DNA of 64,000 nucleotides from Agreia pratensis (lineage in GTDB: Bacteria > Actinomycetota > Actinomycetes > Actinomycetales > Microbacteriaceae), in contig NZ_FXAY01000001.1 of NCBI RefSeq assembly GCF_900177685.1, positions 310,001-374,000 of the forward strand, given 5' to 3'. Positions 45,366 to 54,675 of the stretch are shown here, piece after piece (position 1 is the first letter of the stretch; each line of letters begins with the position of its first letter). The position numbers and the translations under genes were made by a program. The notes under the pieces were generated by a model, which saw only the letters and a program-made list of their open reading frames with translations, was not told the DNA's origin and made no database searches.

Positions 45366-46241
45366 ATGACGGACCCCCGTGTCGCCTCACCGACCCAAGG
45401 ATTCGCCGATCCGCTCGCCGATGCATACACCGACGACGAGTTGCTGATCGGCGAGGCGGTGGCTCTCGACGTGCGTCCCGCCGGGTTCATTCTTCGCGCC
45501 GGAGGCGGTGTGATCGACTTCATCATCTCGGTCGCGATCCTGATTGTTCTTATGTTGGGGATCGGCGCGCTCGGCCAGAACGGTTTCATCGATACTGCGC
45601 TGCTCGCCACCCTGAGCGTATCCGCGCTCGTGCTGTGCTTCGTCGTCATACCGACCACCGTCGAGGTGCTGCTGAAGGGTCGCTCGGTCGGCAAGCTCGC
45701 CGTCGGCGCTCGTATCGTGCGAGACGACGGTGGCGCCATCTCGATCAGGCACTCCGTGATTCGTGGGCTCGTCGGCTCCCTCGAGATCTACACGACCCTC
45801 GGTGCCATCGCGATCGTCACCGCTCTCTTGAACGGCAAGTCGAAGAGGCTCGGCGATCTTCTTGCCGGCACCTACAGCCAATACGAGAGAGTTCCTCTGC
45901 CGGTGAGCCATGCCCGCGGTGTTCCCGTCATGCTCCAGGCGTGGGCCCAGGTCGCCGATGTCGCTCGGATGCCCGACCGGCTCGGCAACCGCGTCACCCA
46001 GTTTCTCGTTCAGGCCTCGAGCATGGCGCCGGCTACCAGAGAGCGCATCGCCGCAGAACTCGCCGCAGAGGTCACGCCGTTCGTCTCGCCGATTCCACGC
46101 GTGCACCCCGCGCTCTTCCTCTCAGGCGTCGCCGCTGTGCGTCGCGATCGAGAGTACGCGGCGCTCGAGCTTCAGAAGGCAGCGCTCAACCGACTCGACC
46201 CGATCCTGCAGAGCCTGCCGCACGGGTTCCCGCGACGCTAG
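45366..46241 (+). CDS. RDD family membrane protein
   Basis: 291 aa. RPAGFILRAGGGVIDFIISVAILIVLMLG opens the RDD domain (Arg...Asp...Asp pattern), followed by EVLLKGRSVGKLAVGARIVRDDGG and about four helices. A C-terminal cytosolic part of about 110 residues follows. RDD proteins are of poorly known function, some being transporters of compatible solutes or ions. It pairs with the divergent SpoIIM-like gene, matching the mycobacterial Rv3694c/Rv3695 arrangement. Confidence 0.93.
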   Translation: MTDPRVASPTQGFADPLADAYTDDELLIGEAVALDVRPAGFILRAGGGVIDFIISVAILIVLMLGIGALGQNGFIDTALLATLSVSALVLCFVVIPTTVEVLLKGRSVGKLAVGARIVRDDGGAISIRHSVIRGLVGSLEIYTTLGAIAIVTALLNGKSKRLGDLLAGTYSQYERVPLPVSHARGVPVMLQAWAQVADVARMPDRLGNRVTQFLVQASSMAPATRERIAAELAAEVTPFVSPIPRVHPALFLSGVAAVRRDREYAALELQKAALNRLDPILQSLPHGFPRR

Positions 46242-46462
46242 GCGAGCGTCAGGCCCGACACGATCGGGTACCAGTGCTTCTCACGCAGGGGTGATGCCTC
46301 ACCCGCGACCGTAAGCCAGACCCCGTCGACCGTCGGACCGGACGTTGCGCGCCAGATCCCGAAGTGGGCATGGGGCACGGGCCATGCGTAGTCGGGTGCT
46401 TCGCGCTCGACAACATTGCGGACAGCACCGACGGACGTGAGATCGCAACGAGCACCGATCAC
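46238..46462 (-). CDS. Short hypothetical or fragment downstream of ahcY, 74 aa
   Basis: No family recognised. The frame reads IGARCDLTSVGAVRNVVEREAPDYAWPV then HFGIWRATSGPTVDGVWLTVAGEASPLREKHW, protein-like with good codon bias. The only plausible start in the clear is GTG 46462, without a ribosome-binding site. The frame stays open upstream through the ahcY stop, so this may instead be the remnant of a longer gene. Its stop overlaps the RDD stop from the other strand. Confidence 0.45.
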   Translation of the reverse strand: MIGARCDLTSVGAVRNVVEREAPDYAWPVPHAHFGIWRATSGPTVDGVWLTVAGEASPLREKHWYPIVSGLTLA

Positions 46463-46521
46463 GTCAAGTGCCAGTTTCGCCGCCGTCTCGGTGCCGTCCG
46501 GTCGCCGCCCGATCCCCCGTC

Positions 46522-48006
46522 TCAGTAGCGGTAGTGGGCGACCTTGTACGGGCCCTCGACCGGCACGCCGATGTATGCCGCCTGGCGAGGAGTGAGTTCG
46601 GTCAGCTCGACACCCAGAGCATCGAGGTGCAGGCGAGCGACCTTCTCGTCGAGGTACTTCGGCAGCACGTACACACCGATCGGGTAGCGCTCGGTGAACG
46701 CGTAGAGCTCGATCTGCGCGAGTACCTGATTGGTGAACGAGTTGCTCATGACGAAGCTGGGGTGTCCGGTGGCGTTGCCCAGGTTCATGAGACGCCCCTC
46801 CGACAGCACCAGAACGCTTCGGCCCGTGGGCAGACGCCACTCGTGCACCTGCGGCTTGATCTCGACCTTGACGGCGCCCTCGAGCTTCTCGAGCCCCGCC
46901 ATGTCGATCTCATTGTCGAAGTGGCCGACGTTGGCGATGATCGCCAGGTGCTTCAGGCCCATGATGTGCTCGACCGTGACCACGTTCTCATTGCCTGTTC
47001 CTGTGACGATGATGTCGACATCGCCGATCACACTCTCGAGTCGGGCCACCTGGTAGCCGTCCATCGCTGCCTGCAGCGCGCAGATCGGATCGACCTCGCT
47101 CACGATGACGCGCGCGCCCTGACCCCGCATCGCCTCGGCGGCGCCCTTGCCGACGTCTCCATAGCCGACCACGAACACGACCTTGCCGCCGATGAGCACG
47201 TCTGTCGCGCGGTTCAGGCCATCCGGTAGCGAGTGTCGGATGCCGTACTTGTTGTCGAACTTGCTCTTCGTGACCGAGTCGTTGACGTTGATCGCGGGAA
47301 ACAGGAGTTCTCCGGCGGCCGCCAGCTCGTAGAGACGGTGAACTCCCGTCGTGGTCTCCTCAGAGACGCCCCGGATGTCGGCGGCGATGCGGGTCCAGCG
47401 GTCGGTCGACGACGCCAGTGAGCGACGCAGAAGGTCGAGAACGACGCCGTACTCCTCGCTGTCCGACGGCTGGGTGGCGGGAACCGCCCCGTCGAGTTCG
47501 AACTGCCGGCCTTTGTGCACCAGCATGGTGGCGTCTCCGCCGTCGTCGAGGATCATGTTGGGCCCGGTGAAGTCGGCGCCCTCGGCCGCGGCTTCTGCTG
47601 ACCAGTCGAATGCCTGCTCGGTGCACCACCAGTACTCCTCGAGCGTCTCGCCCTTCCAGGCGAACACCGGCACGCCTGCGGGGGCGTCGGGGGTTCCCGT
47701 TGCTCCGACCACGATGGCCGCAGCCGCCTCGTCTTGAGTCGAGAAGATATTGCAGCTGACCCAGCGCACACGGGCACCGAGTGCGGTCAGAGTCTCGATC
47801 AATACCGCCGTCTGCACGGTCATGTGCAGAGAACCCATGATCCGAGCCCCGGCGAGAGGCTGAGAAGCTGCAAACTCCTCGCGTAGCGACATGAGCCCGG
47901 GCATCTCGTTCTCGGCGAGGCGAATCTGGTGACGGCCGGCCTCGGCGAGCGTCAGGTCGGCGACCTTGAAGGGCAGAGTGGTCACCGGGGCGGCAGCAGA
48001 AGTCAT
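46522..48006 (-). CDS. ahcY: S-adenosylhomocysteine hydrolase
   Basis: 494 aa, close to actinobacterial SahH length. It converts S-adenosylhomocysteine to adenosine and homocysteine in the methyl cycle using bound NAD. Motifs: [45 protein letters not shown], the NAD fold [19 protein letters not shown] and the C-terminal tail ending [12 protein letters not shown] that reaches the partner's NAD site. ATG 48006 is chosen from the family N-terminus; TACAAT six bases upstream suggests a leaderless transcript. The location between mtrA and whiB2 is as in mycobacteria. Confidence 0.97.
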   Translation of the reverse strand: MTSAAAPVTTLPFKVADLTLAEAGRHQIRLAENEMPGLMSLREEFAASQPLAGARIMGSLHMTVQTAVLIETLTALGARVRWVSCNIFSTQDEAAAAIVVGATGTPDAPAGVPVFAWKGETLEEYWWCTEQAFDWSAEAAAEGADFTGPNMILDDGGDATMLVHKGRQFELDGAVPATQPSDSEEYGVVLDLLRRSLASSTDRWTRIAADIRGVSEETTTGVHRLYELAAAGELLFPAINVNDSVTKSKFDNKYGIRHSLPDGLNRATDVLIGGKVVFVVGYGDVGKGAAEAMRGQGARVIVSEVDPICALQAAMDGYQVARLESVIGDVDIIVTGTGNENVVTVEHIMGLKHLAIIANVGHFDNEIDMAGLEKLEGAVKVEIKPQVHEWRLPTGRSVLVLSEGRLMNLGNATGHPSFVMSNSFTNQVLAQIELYAFTERYPIGVYVLPKYLDEKVARLHLDALGVELTELTPRQAAYIGVPVEGPYKVAHYRY

Positions 48007-48018
48007 GCTCCCATTGTA
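48007..48018 (-). promoter_or_regulatory. Leaderless-type promoter of ahcY
   Basis: TACAAT (48018-48013, minus strand) differs by one base from TATAAT and lies six bases from the ahcY ATG at 48006. GGGAG in the gap is too close to the ATG to act as an ordinary Shine-Dalgarno. No SAH or SAM riboswitch-like leader can fit. Confidence 0.55.
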
Positions 48019-48041
48019 AAGACGTGCCGCCGCGAGAACGC

Positions 48042-48251
48042 CTACTGCGTGAATTGCACGTGACGCATGACCTGCCACCCCTGCGGGGCCTTGAGGCGAT
48101 CAGAGTGGCGCGTGCAGAGATCGTAGCTGTGCGGCTCGTGGCTGAGGCTCAGCGGCCCGAGAACCGCGAGCGAATCGGCGTAGACGTAGGTCAGAGTAGC
48201 GACTGCCTCATCGGGGCACGCTACTCGGGAACACGGTCGAATCGTCATCAC
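48042..48251 (-). CDS. DUF3499 family protein
   Basis: 69 aa. [35 protein letters not shown] and [19 protein letters not shown] match DUF3499, a small actinobacterial family with three or four Cys/His residues (here Cys7, Cys12, Cys46, His49) likely to bind zinc. Function is unknown. It is located 36 bases upstream of ahcY on the same strand and divergent from a zincin-like gene, the same pairing as Rv3258c/Rv3259. Confidence 0.93.
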   Translation of the reverse strand: MMTIRPCSRVACPDEAVATLTYVYADSLAVLGPLSLSHEPHSYDLCTRHSDRLKAPQGWQVMRHVQFTQ

Positions 48252-48366
48252 CCTTCACCGTACGCCTGCCTCGCCCGCCCTGACGTGAGGCTCCGTCGTG
48301 TGTCGCGCGCTGAACGACGCCACCCCGGGTTCTGCCGCGCGCGGGCCCAGAGAATAGACTCTCGCC

Positions 48367-48816
48367 ATGGCTCGCTCACGTCGCATCGCCCCGGCCTCTT
48401 CTCGAGGAACGGGTCGCAACCGCCACGGCAGGGGCCTCCGCTCAGCGGTCACCGGGCCGCACTTGCCCATGATGAACACGCGCATCGATTTCTTCGACAC
48501 CACCGTCGCGTCGACGGCCGAGTACCTGCGCAGCGTCTGGCCGAACGAACTGGCCGACGCGGTCTTCGAGATCGGTGCGCTCCCGTACGGCGCGAATGGC
48601 AAACCGGGTACCGCAGACACAGGTGTCGAGCGATGGCGGATACTTGGCGACCGCATCATCCTCTACCGCGTGCCCATCGAGCGCCTCGCCCATCTGCACC
48701 GCGATGACGAGGCACACCGGCGCATGCTGATCGAGAGTTGTGTCTTCCGAGCGGTGGCCGAGTATCTCGGCAAAGATCCATGGGATCTCGCACCCGAGGG
48801 CTTCCGCCACTTCTGA
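48367..48816 (+). CDS. Metallopeptidase-family protein lacking the HExxH motif (Rv3259-like)
   Basis: 149 aa. The basic N-terminus (ARSRRIAPASSRGTGRNRHGR) is followed by a small domain with WRILGDRIILYRVPIERLAHLHRDDEAHRRMLIESCVFRAVAEYLGKDPWDLAPE. The layout matches actinobacterial proteins annotated as metallopeptidase (zincin_1), where the last helix normally holds the active site; here it reads IESCVFRAVAEYLG, so zinc-protease activity is unlikely. Position next to DUF3499 matches Rv3258c/Rv3259. Role unknown. Confidence 0.82.
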   Translation: MARSRRIAPASSRGTGRNRHGRGLRSAVTGPHLPMMNTRIDFFDTTVASTAEYLRSVWPNELADAVFEIGALPYGANGKPGTADTGVERWRILGDRIILYRVPIERLAHLHRDDEAHRRMLIESCVFRAVAEYLGKDPWDLAPEGFRHF

Positions 48817-48828
48817 CGGAACCGTCGG

Positions 48829-50262
48829 CTAGGGGTAGACGATGATCGGGGCAGCGAGCTCGCTGGGCGGCGCAACGGCATACCCCGAGAGCTGGCCGTC
48901 ACTGCTGTACCCCACGCTGATACTCACCGCCGACGACATCTTCGCGGTGTACACGGTGTTCGGCTGAGCATCGAGGCCCTTCGTTCCTCCCGCGGGAACG
49001 GCGATCTTGACCTCGTTGCCCGATGCCGTGCGCAGGGTCACGCTCGCCTCCTTATCGCCCGAATTCGCGAGATGGATGCGCGGGGACGGCCCGGGCGCGA
49101 TCGGCACGAGCGTATCGGCGTCGAGCGGCGCGGCCGCCTGATTCCAGGCGAAGTCGACGGCGCCGGATGCCAGCACCGAGGTGCGGGCCGCCGCGACGAT
49201 CGGTTGGGTCGAGTCGAGGGTCACCGAGTAGCTTCCGTCGGGAAGATCTTTGAGCGGGAGCTCGCTGACGACCCCTCCGGGGGCACTGAGCGTGTACGAG
49301 CCGTCGGCAGAGCCCGAGCTCTCGCTGGCGACGGACACCGTGATGGTGGCATCAGTATCGCCCGGCACGTAGACGCGCACGGCGGCTTGCAGATCGGCGT
49401 AGCCGTCAGCCGAAAGACGTTCGGCGATCGCAGACGTTCCCGCGATCTTCACTCCGGCAAAGACCACGTCGGTCGATGGGGCGGCCGTGGGCCCCGTCAA
49501 CTCGACGCCGCCCGGTTCGAGACCCCGGATGACCGTCTGCTGCAGAGTCGCCGCGACATAGCCGCCAGTGCTGACCACGTGAACCACGGGATACTTGGCG
49601 TTCGGAGCGAAGCCCGCAAGCGAGAACGCGCGCTGCGACTTGGCGGGAACCGTGATGCCGGTAGAACCGGGTGCGTCCAGCCGTCCGTTCTCGGCGAAGA
49701 AGCTCAGATCGACGTCGGCTGTGACCTCGGTCGGATTGCTCAGAAGCACGAAGCTGGTGCGGCCGACCGTGGTCGCGCCGCCGACGAGCCAGGTGTCGGC
49801 CTGCGCCTCAGCGCAATTCGTCGCGGCCAAGCCCGAGACGTCCTCCTGAGAGACCGCGACGGACTGCGCTGCGGCGATCAAGACGCCGGGGTCGGCATCC
49901 GGTGCGGTCACAGCTGTGGGAGCCGTCGCATTGCCGACCGTTGAGTTGTCTGGAGCGCCCAGCGGCGACTGAACGATGTCGACATCGGTGTCGTCGGAAC
50001 CGCTCGTGCGCTTCGGTGTCCCCACGCCCGAGGCCGTCGTCGCGGCGGCGCCGGCACCGTTCGACAGCTGTAGGAGCGATCCGGCGCAGATGAGGCTCTG
50101 AGGCAGCGGTGTGGGCGCGACCTCGACAGATGGAGCCGCCACGGTGTGGGATGGCAGAGGAATCAGGACGGCTCCGGCCACGAGCGCCGCACCAGCCCCG
50201 AGGGTCAAGACGGCGCCCAACGCGCGGGCGCTGGTGGCGATCACGGTGCGCTTAGCGGCCAT
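48829..50262 (-). CDS. DUF5719 family exported protein
   Basis: 477 aa. The N-terminal signal or anchor (RALGAVLTLGAGAALVAGAVLIPL) precedes a beta-rich extracellular part with repeated strands (TSFVLLSNPTEVTADVDLSFFAENGRL, AVRVYVPGDTDATITVSVASE), characteristic of DUF5719. The ATG overlaps the end of the upstream glycosyltransferase gene by 11 bases, so they are translationally coupled. In actinobacteria this family regularly follows the large glycosyltransferase and lies near whiB2. Function unknown; surface location inferred. Confidence 0.87.
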   Translation of the reverse strand: MAAKRTVIATSARALGAVLTLGAGAALVAGAVLIPLPSHTVAAPSVEVAPTPLPQSLICAGSLLQLSNGAGAAATTASGVGTPKRTSGSDDTDVDIVQSPLGAPDNSTVGNATAPTAVTAPDADPGVLIAAAQSVAVSQEDVSGLAATNCAEAQADTWLVGGATTVGRTSFVLLSNPTEVTADVDLSFFAENGRLDAPGSTGITVPAKSQRAFSLAGFAPNAKYPVVHVVSTGGYVAATLQQTVIRGLEPGGVELTGPTAAPSTDVVFAGVKIAGTSAIAERLSADGYADLQAAVRVYVPGDTDATITVSVASESSGSADGSYTLSAPGGVVSELPLKDLPDGSYSVTLDSTQPIVAAARTSVLASGAVDFAWNQAAAPLDADTLVPIAPGPSPRIHLANSGDKEASVTLRTASGNEVKIAVPAGGTKGLDAQPNTVYTAKMSSAVSISVGYSSDGQLSGYAVAPPSELAAPIIVYP

Positions 50263-53200
50263 CGTGCTCGTCCTCCTCGTGGCTCAGGTCGATCGGTTTC
50301 ACTCGCATCACGGTCTCCGCGTCGGGGTCGTAGCCCTCGTCGATATCGTCGGGCATCGCACGCTGGTGCGAGAACGACGGCTCGGGGTCGGTCCCGCCTT
50401 CGGCCTGCGACGGGGAGGGCATCGGCGGCGGCGTGTAGACGAATGAATCGTCGGCAGCGGGCTCGGGTTCGGTCTCCTGCTCGGCCGGCGGTGCCGACTC
50501 GGCCTCGGAGGACGACACATCACCCTCGGAGGACATGTCAGCCTCGGAGGTCATATCAGCCTCGTCCGCCGGGCGCTCCTCATGAACGGCTTCCGGCGAC
50601 TCCACGAACTCCCCTGTCGGCTCGGCCTCGACCGGCGGCAGTTCCGTCGACGCGGGAGCTTCGACGAGATCGGCGAGCGAAGGGGTCTCGTTCTCGTCTA
50701 CGAGAGCAGTCTGAGGCTCCGGCGCTCCGATGAGATCGAAGTCCTCACCCGGGTGGATGACGGGGGCAGGACCGTCGCCAAGAGTCGTCGGCTCCGAATG
50801 CTGCGCCTCGACAGCAGGAGCTGTCGGCGCTTCCGTCGCCGACTGAGCCGTCGTCGATTCGTCGGGCCCGACCGGCGCTGTGCCATCTTCCGGCTCCGCG
50901 CCTTCGTTCGGCGCATCGCCATCTTCAGACTCCGCCGACGCGAGTTCTTCGGCCTCAGCCGAGTGGACAGCCTCTTTCCCTGACGTCGTCGATGTGTCCT
51001 CCGAGGGAGTCGCCGACCCCTCAGAGGTGGAGTCAGGAGCAGAGGCGATGGCCACCGAACTCGCGGCCGCCGCCGCAGCAGCGGCCTCAGCCGCGGCATC
51101 CGGACGTGGCTTGCGCGCGAAGATCCGGCGACCCAGCGAGGCTCCGGGCCATCGTGCACCCGCCGCCCCGGCGGTCTGCCCATCCGGCGCCGTGGCCTTC
51201 TCGTCGTCATCGTCATCATCGCCATCATCGTCGTCGCCCTCGACGTCTGGCTCGTCGGGCATGGATGCACCGGCGGGCTCGAGCGCGCTCACTGCGCGGG
51301 TGCCGTGAGGCTGCAGTCGCCCGGCCGGAAGCGCGAGGAGAAGCATGAGGAGGAAGACGATTCCCTGCGCGACGAGCACGAGCACTCCGGTCGCCGACCC
51401 GAGGTTGCTGGGCTTCGGCTCGGGCAGAGTCGAAATGCCGTCGGTTCCCGTGATCTGCCACAGCTTTCCGGCGAAGGTCTTGCCCACCGTCGTCAGCGAT
51501 GCATTGGCATCGAACGCGGCGGTCGACCGAGTCGTCGTCGTCACCAGCGGCTGATCGGCCCCTGCGGGCGGGTTGGCGAGGAGCACGAACTCTACGCCGA
51601 GTTCTGCGAGTCGAGGAGTGCTGTCACTGCCGCTCTGCGAAGCGAGGTTGCCGATGAGATCTGCGAGTTCGGCATCGCGCGTCGCGTCGCGGTTGGTCGC
51701 CGCGAGAGTCGACTGGTCGTCGAGCATCACTCCGGTACCGGTGACGATTGCCGACTTGATACCGCCATCACGTTGCGGCGTGAGAACGAGCGTGCCCACG
51801 CGGGGTGTGGATGCCGCCTCGGCGGTGACGAAGGCGGGCAGCAGGCGGGCATCGGTCGTCTGAATGGCGGAGGACCCGAGGAGCGTCGACGCGACGAGCG
51901 GCACGGCGACGACGACGACCGTGGTCGCTGCCAAGAATCCGGGAGCGAGCGAGAACCGCTTGAGCGCGTGCAGACCCACGACCGCTGCACAGATGAGTCC
52001 GAGCCAGTACAGGCTCAGACCGGGACCGGCCCAGAGACTGACGGGATCGGCTCCGACGGAGTCCAGTGAGATGCGAGTCGACGCGATCGCGGTAGCGAGA
52101 CCGAGGATGGAACCGACGACGGCGACGATCGCGCGCGTCACGCTCGGGCCGGGCAGGACCAACGCGAGCACGGCCGCGATCCCGAGCGGAACGACAGCGA
52201 TCGCCAGCACGATCTGCAGCACCGACGAATCGATACCGACCATCGATGCCAGGCCGGTCCATCCGCTCTGTGCCGAATCGGGGATGCCACTCAGCAGGGC
52301 CAGGACCGACCCTGGTTCGCGAACAACGGGAACGCCCGGATCAGCGAGCAGTCCGAGCGGGTTGCCCGCACGGAACTGATCCCAGGCCAAGGGGAGGAAG
52401 AGGGCAAGGGCGGGAATCGGGATACCGATGTAGCGCGCGACGTTGCGCCCCGCCGTGGCGACGGAGACGGCCCACACGATGAGAAGCGCGGGCCACAGCG
52501 AGGGAGCGCCGGCCAGCGTGACAGCGAACAGAATGGCCGCCATGGCAGAGGCCGACCATGATTTGCGCGCTGCGAGGCCCGCGAGGACAAGCCATGGGAG
52601 CAGCAGATGCGCGATGACCGCCCCGACGGCTCCCTGATCGAGGGAGGCCAAGAAAGTGGGCGCCAGGGTCCAGAGCACGGCGGCGACAGCACGCAGCCAG
52701 GGCTTGTCGGTGAGGCGCGCAGCGAGGAACCACGCGGCAAGTGCCGCGAGCGGAAGTGCCGCGAGATAGAGGCCCACGATGGCAAGAGAGGGCGACCAGA
52801 ACGTGATCGAGCCGAGAACGGCGAGCACGGTCGTGAACGGGTCGGCCGCACCGACGAAGCCCAGACCGATGTCGCGCCACCCGTAGCCGACGTGGCTCCA
52901 CAGCTCGCCCAAGGTCGCGCTCACCGGAAGCAGAGAACCGCCCTTGAGGGCGACCGCGCCGATGAGGGGTACGAACATGATGAGGCCGAGAACCGCGAAG
53001 ATCAGAACGGTCGTGACGCCGCCCGTGGCGATGAACTGGATGCGATCCTTCTCGCCACGCAGATGGGTGAGGGCGATCTCGCGCTGCAGGGAGCGCCGAC
53101 GTCGCACCTCGTCGCCCGGAATCCGGAGCGGCGCAATGGTGTTCCAGCCCACTCGCTTCGCGGCACGCAGGTTTCGGCGCGCCTCGGTGACTCGCGATCC

Positions 53201-54094
53201 GAAGGCGGTGCGGAAGGCGGCGGACAGCTCGCCGCCGATGGCCCCGGGCTGTTTGCGCACCAACTGGGCAAGGCTGCGCACGATCGCGAGCGGAACGAGC
53301 GAGAGCCAGTGGAAGACCACGGCGAAGGCCGGAGCGTAGACGAGTCGCCGGTGCAACTGGGCAGCGCGGCGGTCGGCCTGACGTTTGCGTCTGGCGCGCC
53401 CCTTCTCGCTGCGACCCGGGCCGGCGAGGCCGACTCCGGCTGAGGCGATTCGCGCCGCCGGAACACCCATGACGCGGTGACCGGCCAGACGCACGCGCAC
53501 GCTGAAATCGAGGCCATTGTCGGCAGTGGGGAGGGCATCGTCGAACCCCGACAGATCGTTCCACACCGTGTGGCGAACGAGCATTCCTGCAGCGCCCACG
53601 CCGAGCACGTCGCTCATGCGGTCGTGCTGCGCCTGGTCTAGTTCTGTCTCGGCCATCGCGTACGTGGCGCCGAATCGCGTGAGCGTCTCGCCGAATTCGC
53701 TGATGTAGTCGGGGTGCTCCCAGTCCATCTGCTTCGGACCTGCGGCGGCGACCGACGGGTTGACCTCGACCGCGGCGAGCAATGCAGCGAGCGCGTCGGG
53801 TTCAGGAGCCGTGTCGTGGGCGAGGAGCCAGAGCCACTCGTTCTCGTCTGCGGGCGGCGGAACGACCCCGAGAGCATGCGCGACGGCCGTGCCGAAGCTG
53901 AGGCGACCAGAGGCCTGGATGAAGTGCGTGGGCATCGCGCCGGACAGCAACGCGGGCGTCGAGTCGGTCGAGCCGACATCGACGACGATGAGACTGTCGG
54001 GCTGCCTCGTCTGCGCCTTCAAGGCGTCGAGGGTGCGCGGAAGGAAGTCCGCTCCGTTGGAGGCGACTAGGACTACTGTTACTCGGGCGCGCAT
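50252..54094 (-). CDS. Large multi-pass glycosyltransferase family 2 protein with acidic tail
   Basis: 1280 aa. The N-terminal GT2 domain (about 1-240) has VTVVLVASNGADFLPRTLDALKAQ, VVDVGSTDSTP, WLWLLAHDTAPEPDALAALL and ADNGLDFSVRVRLAGHR. About 14 hydrophobic helices follow to about residue 950, then a tail of more than 300 residues rich in Asp, Glu, Ser, Ala and Pro (including DVEGDDDDGDDDDDDEK). This resembles the large actinobacterial transferases encoded beside whiB2 and thought to build cell-envelope glycans. Sugar and acceptor are unknown. It is coupled to the DUF5719 gene by an 11-base overlap. The acidic tail is unusual. Confidence 0.9.
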   Translation of the reverse strand: MRARVTVVLVASNGADFLPRTLDALKAQTRQPDSLIVVDVGSTDSTPALLSGAMPTHFIQASGRLSFGTAVAHALGVVPPPADENEWLWLLAHDTAPEPDALAALLAAVEVNPSVAAAGPKQMDWEHPDYISEFGETLTRFGATYAMAETELDQAQHDRMSDVLGVGAAGMLVRHTVWNDLSGFDDALPTADNGLDFSVRVRLAGHRVMGVPAARIASAGVGLAGPGRSEKGRARRKRQADRRAAQLHRRLVYAPAFAVVFHWLSLVPLAIVRSLAQLVRKQPGAIGGELSAAFRTAFGSRVTEARRNLRAAKRVGWNTIAPLRIPGDEVRRRRSLQREIALTHLRGEKDRIQFIATGGVTTVLIFAVLGLIMFVPLIGAVALKGGSLLPVSATLGELWSHVGYGWRDIGLGFVGAADPFTTVLAVLGSITFWSPSLAIVGLYLAALPLAALAAWFLAARLTDKPWLRAVAAVLWTLAPTFLASLDQGAVGAVIAHLLLPWLVLAGLAARKSWSASAMAAILFAVTLAGAPSLWPALLIVWAVSVATAGRNVARYIGIPIPALALFLPLAWDQFRAGNPLGLLADPGVPVVREPGSVLALLSGIPDSAQSGWTGLASMVGIDSSVLQIVLAIAVVPLGIAAVLALVLPGPSVTRAIVAVVGSILGLATAIASTRISLDSVGADPVSLWAGPGLSLYWLGLICAAVVGLHALKRFSLAPGFLAATTVVVVAVPLVASTLLGSSAIQTTDARLLPAFVTAEAASTPRVGTLVLTPQRDGGIKSAIVTGTGVMLDDQSTLAATNRDATRDAELADLIGNLASQSGSDSTPRLAELGVEFVLLANPPAGADQPLVTTTTRSTAAFDANASLTTVGKTFAGKLWQITGTDGISTLPEPKPSNLGSATGVLVLVAQGIVFLLMLLLALPAGRLQPHGTRAVSALEPAGASMPDEPDVEGDDDDGDDDDDDEKATAPDGQTAGAAGARWPGASLGRRIFARKPRPDAAAEAAAAAAAASSVAIASAPDSTSEGSATPSEDTSTTSGKEAVHSAEAEELASAESEDGDAPNEGAEPEDGTAPVGPDESTTAQSATEAPTAPAVEAQHSEPTTLGDGPAPVIHPGEDFDLIGAPEPQTALVDENETPSLADLVEAPASTELPPVEAEPTGEFVESPEAVHEERPADEADMTSEADMSSEGDVSSSEAESAPPAEQETEPEPAADDSFVYTPPPMPSPSQAEGGTDPEPSFSHQRAMPDDIDEGYDPDAETVMRVKPIDLSHEEDEHDGR

Positions 54095-54184
54095 ATCACT
54101 TAGACCCTAAGGGCCGCGCGCGCTAGCGGCCTGTCAGGCCCCGGCGTGCCGAGATATCGACACAGCTGCTGTTATGTCGAACGA

Positions 54185-54505
54185 CTAGGCCTGTTTGCGC
54201 AGCTTGCGGCGCTCGCGCTCGGAGAGCCCGCCCCAGATGCCGAATCGCTCGTCGTTCTTGAGCGCGTACTCGAGGCACTGAGCCTTCACCTCGCACGAGG
54301 TGCAGATGCGCTTGGCGTCACGGGTCGAACCGCCCTTTTCAGGGAAGAACGCCTCCGGGTCGGTCTGAGCACAGAGCGAATCGGTCTGCCAGGCGAGAGG
54401 ATTCTCGTCGTCTACCGGTGTCTGTTGACGTACGCCAGGAACTCCGAGATTGACGGGATCGACGAACCAGTCCTCTGGGACGCCTGAGCGGTATTCCATA
54501 GCCAT
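54185..54505 (-). CDS. whiB2: WhiB2-type iron-sulfur transcription factor
   Basis: 106 aa. Cluster cysteines Cys45, Cys68, Cys71 and Cys77 match WhiB2 spacing, followed by the GIWGG turn (89-93) and LSERERRKLRKQA. The N-terminal 40 residues are variable. WhiB2/WhmD is required for septation in mycobacteria and WhiB for sporulation septation in Streptomyces. ATG 54505 has AGAAGG about 12 bases upstream; Met at 54499 is an alternative. A strong promoter lies 50 bases upstream. Confidence 0.95.
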   Translation of the reverse strand: MAMEYRSGVPEDWFVDPVNLGVPGVRQQTPVDDENPLAWQTDSLCAQTDPEAFFPEKGGSTRDAKRICTSCEVKAQCLEYALKNDERFGIWGGLSERERRKLRKQA

Positions 54506-54556
54506 ACCACGCTCTACCTTCTGATCTGCATTCGACCTGCCGAACCCCTCCCGCTA

Positions 54557-54585
54557 ATTACACCCGTGTAGTTCGCGAGAGTCAA
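54557..54585 (-). promoter_or_regulatory. Sigma70-type promoter of whiB2
   Basis: Minus strand: -35 TTGACT (54585-54580), spacer exactly 17 bases, -10 TGTAAT (54562-54557). The -10 to start-codon distance is about 51 bases, leaving a leader of roughly 45 nt with a ribosome-binding site. It is the clearest -35/-10 pair in the window. Confidence 0.75.
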
Positions 54586-54597
54586 GTCGCGGATCGT

Positions 54598-54624
54598 AAA
54601 CCCTCAAGTGCTTCTAGAGGGTTT
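54598..54624 (-). terminator. Hairpin after galE
   Basis: AAACCCTC pairs with GAGGGTTT, with AAG/CTT able to extend the stem inside the loop. It lies about 50 bases beyond the galE stop on the minus strand, and GGGTTT gives only a short T-run. Confidence 0.55.
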
Positions 54625-54675
54625 GTCGAAACACCGTGTCGCGCTAAACGACGTCAGCGCGACACGCCAAATCGG

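Noticed and set aside
48007-48041. SAH or SAM riboswitch upstream of ahcY
   Set aside because: The probable transcript start is at the ATG and the gap to the upstream gene is only 35 bases, too short for either riboswitch.
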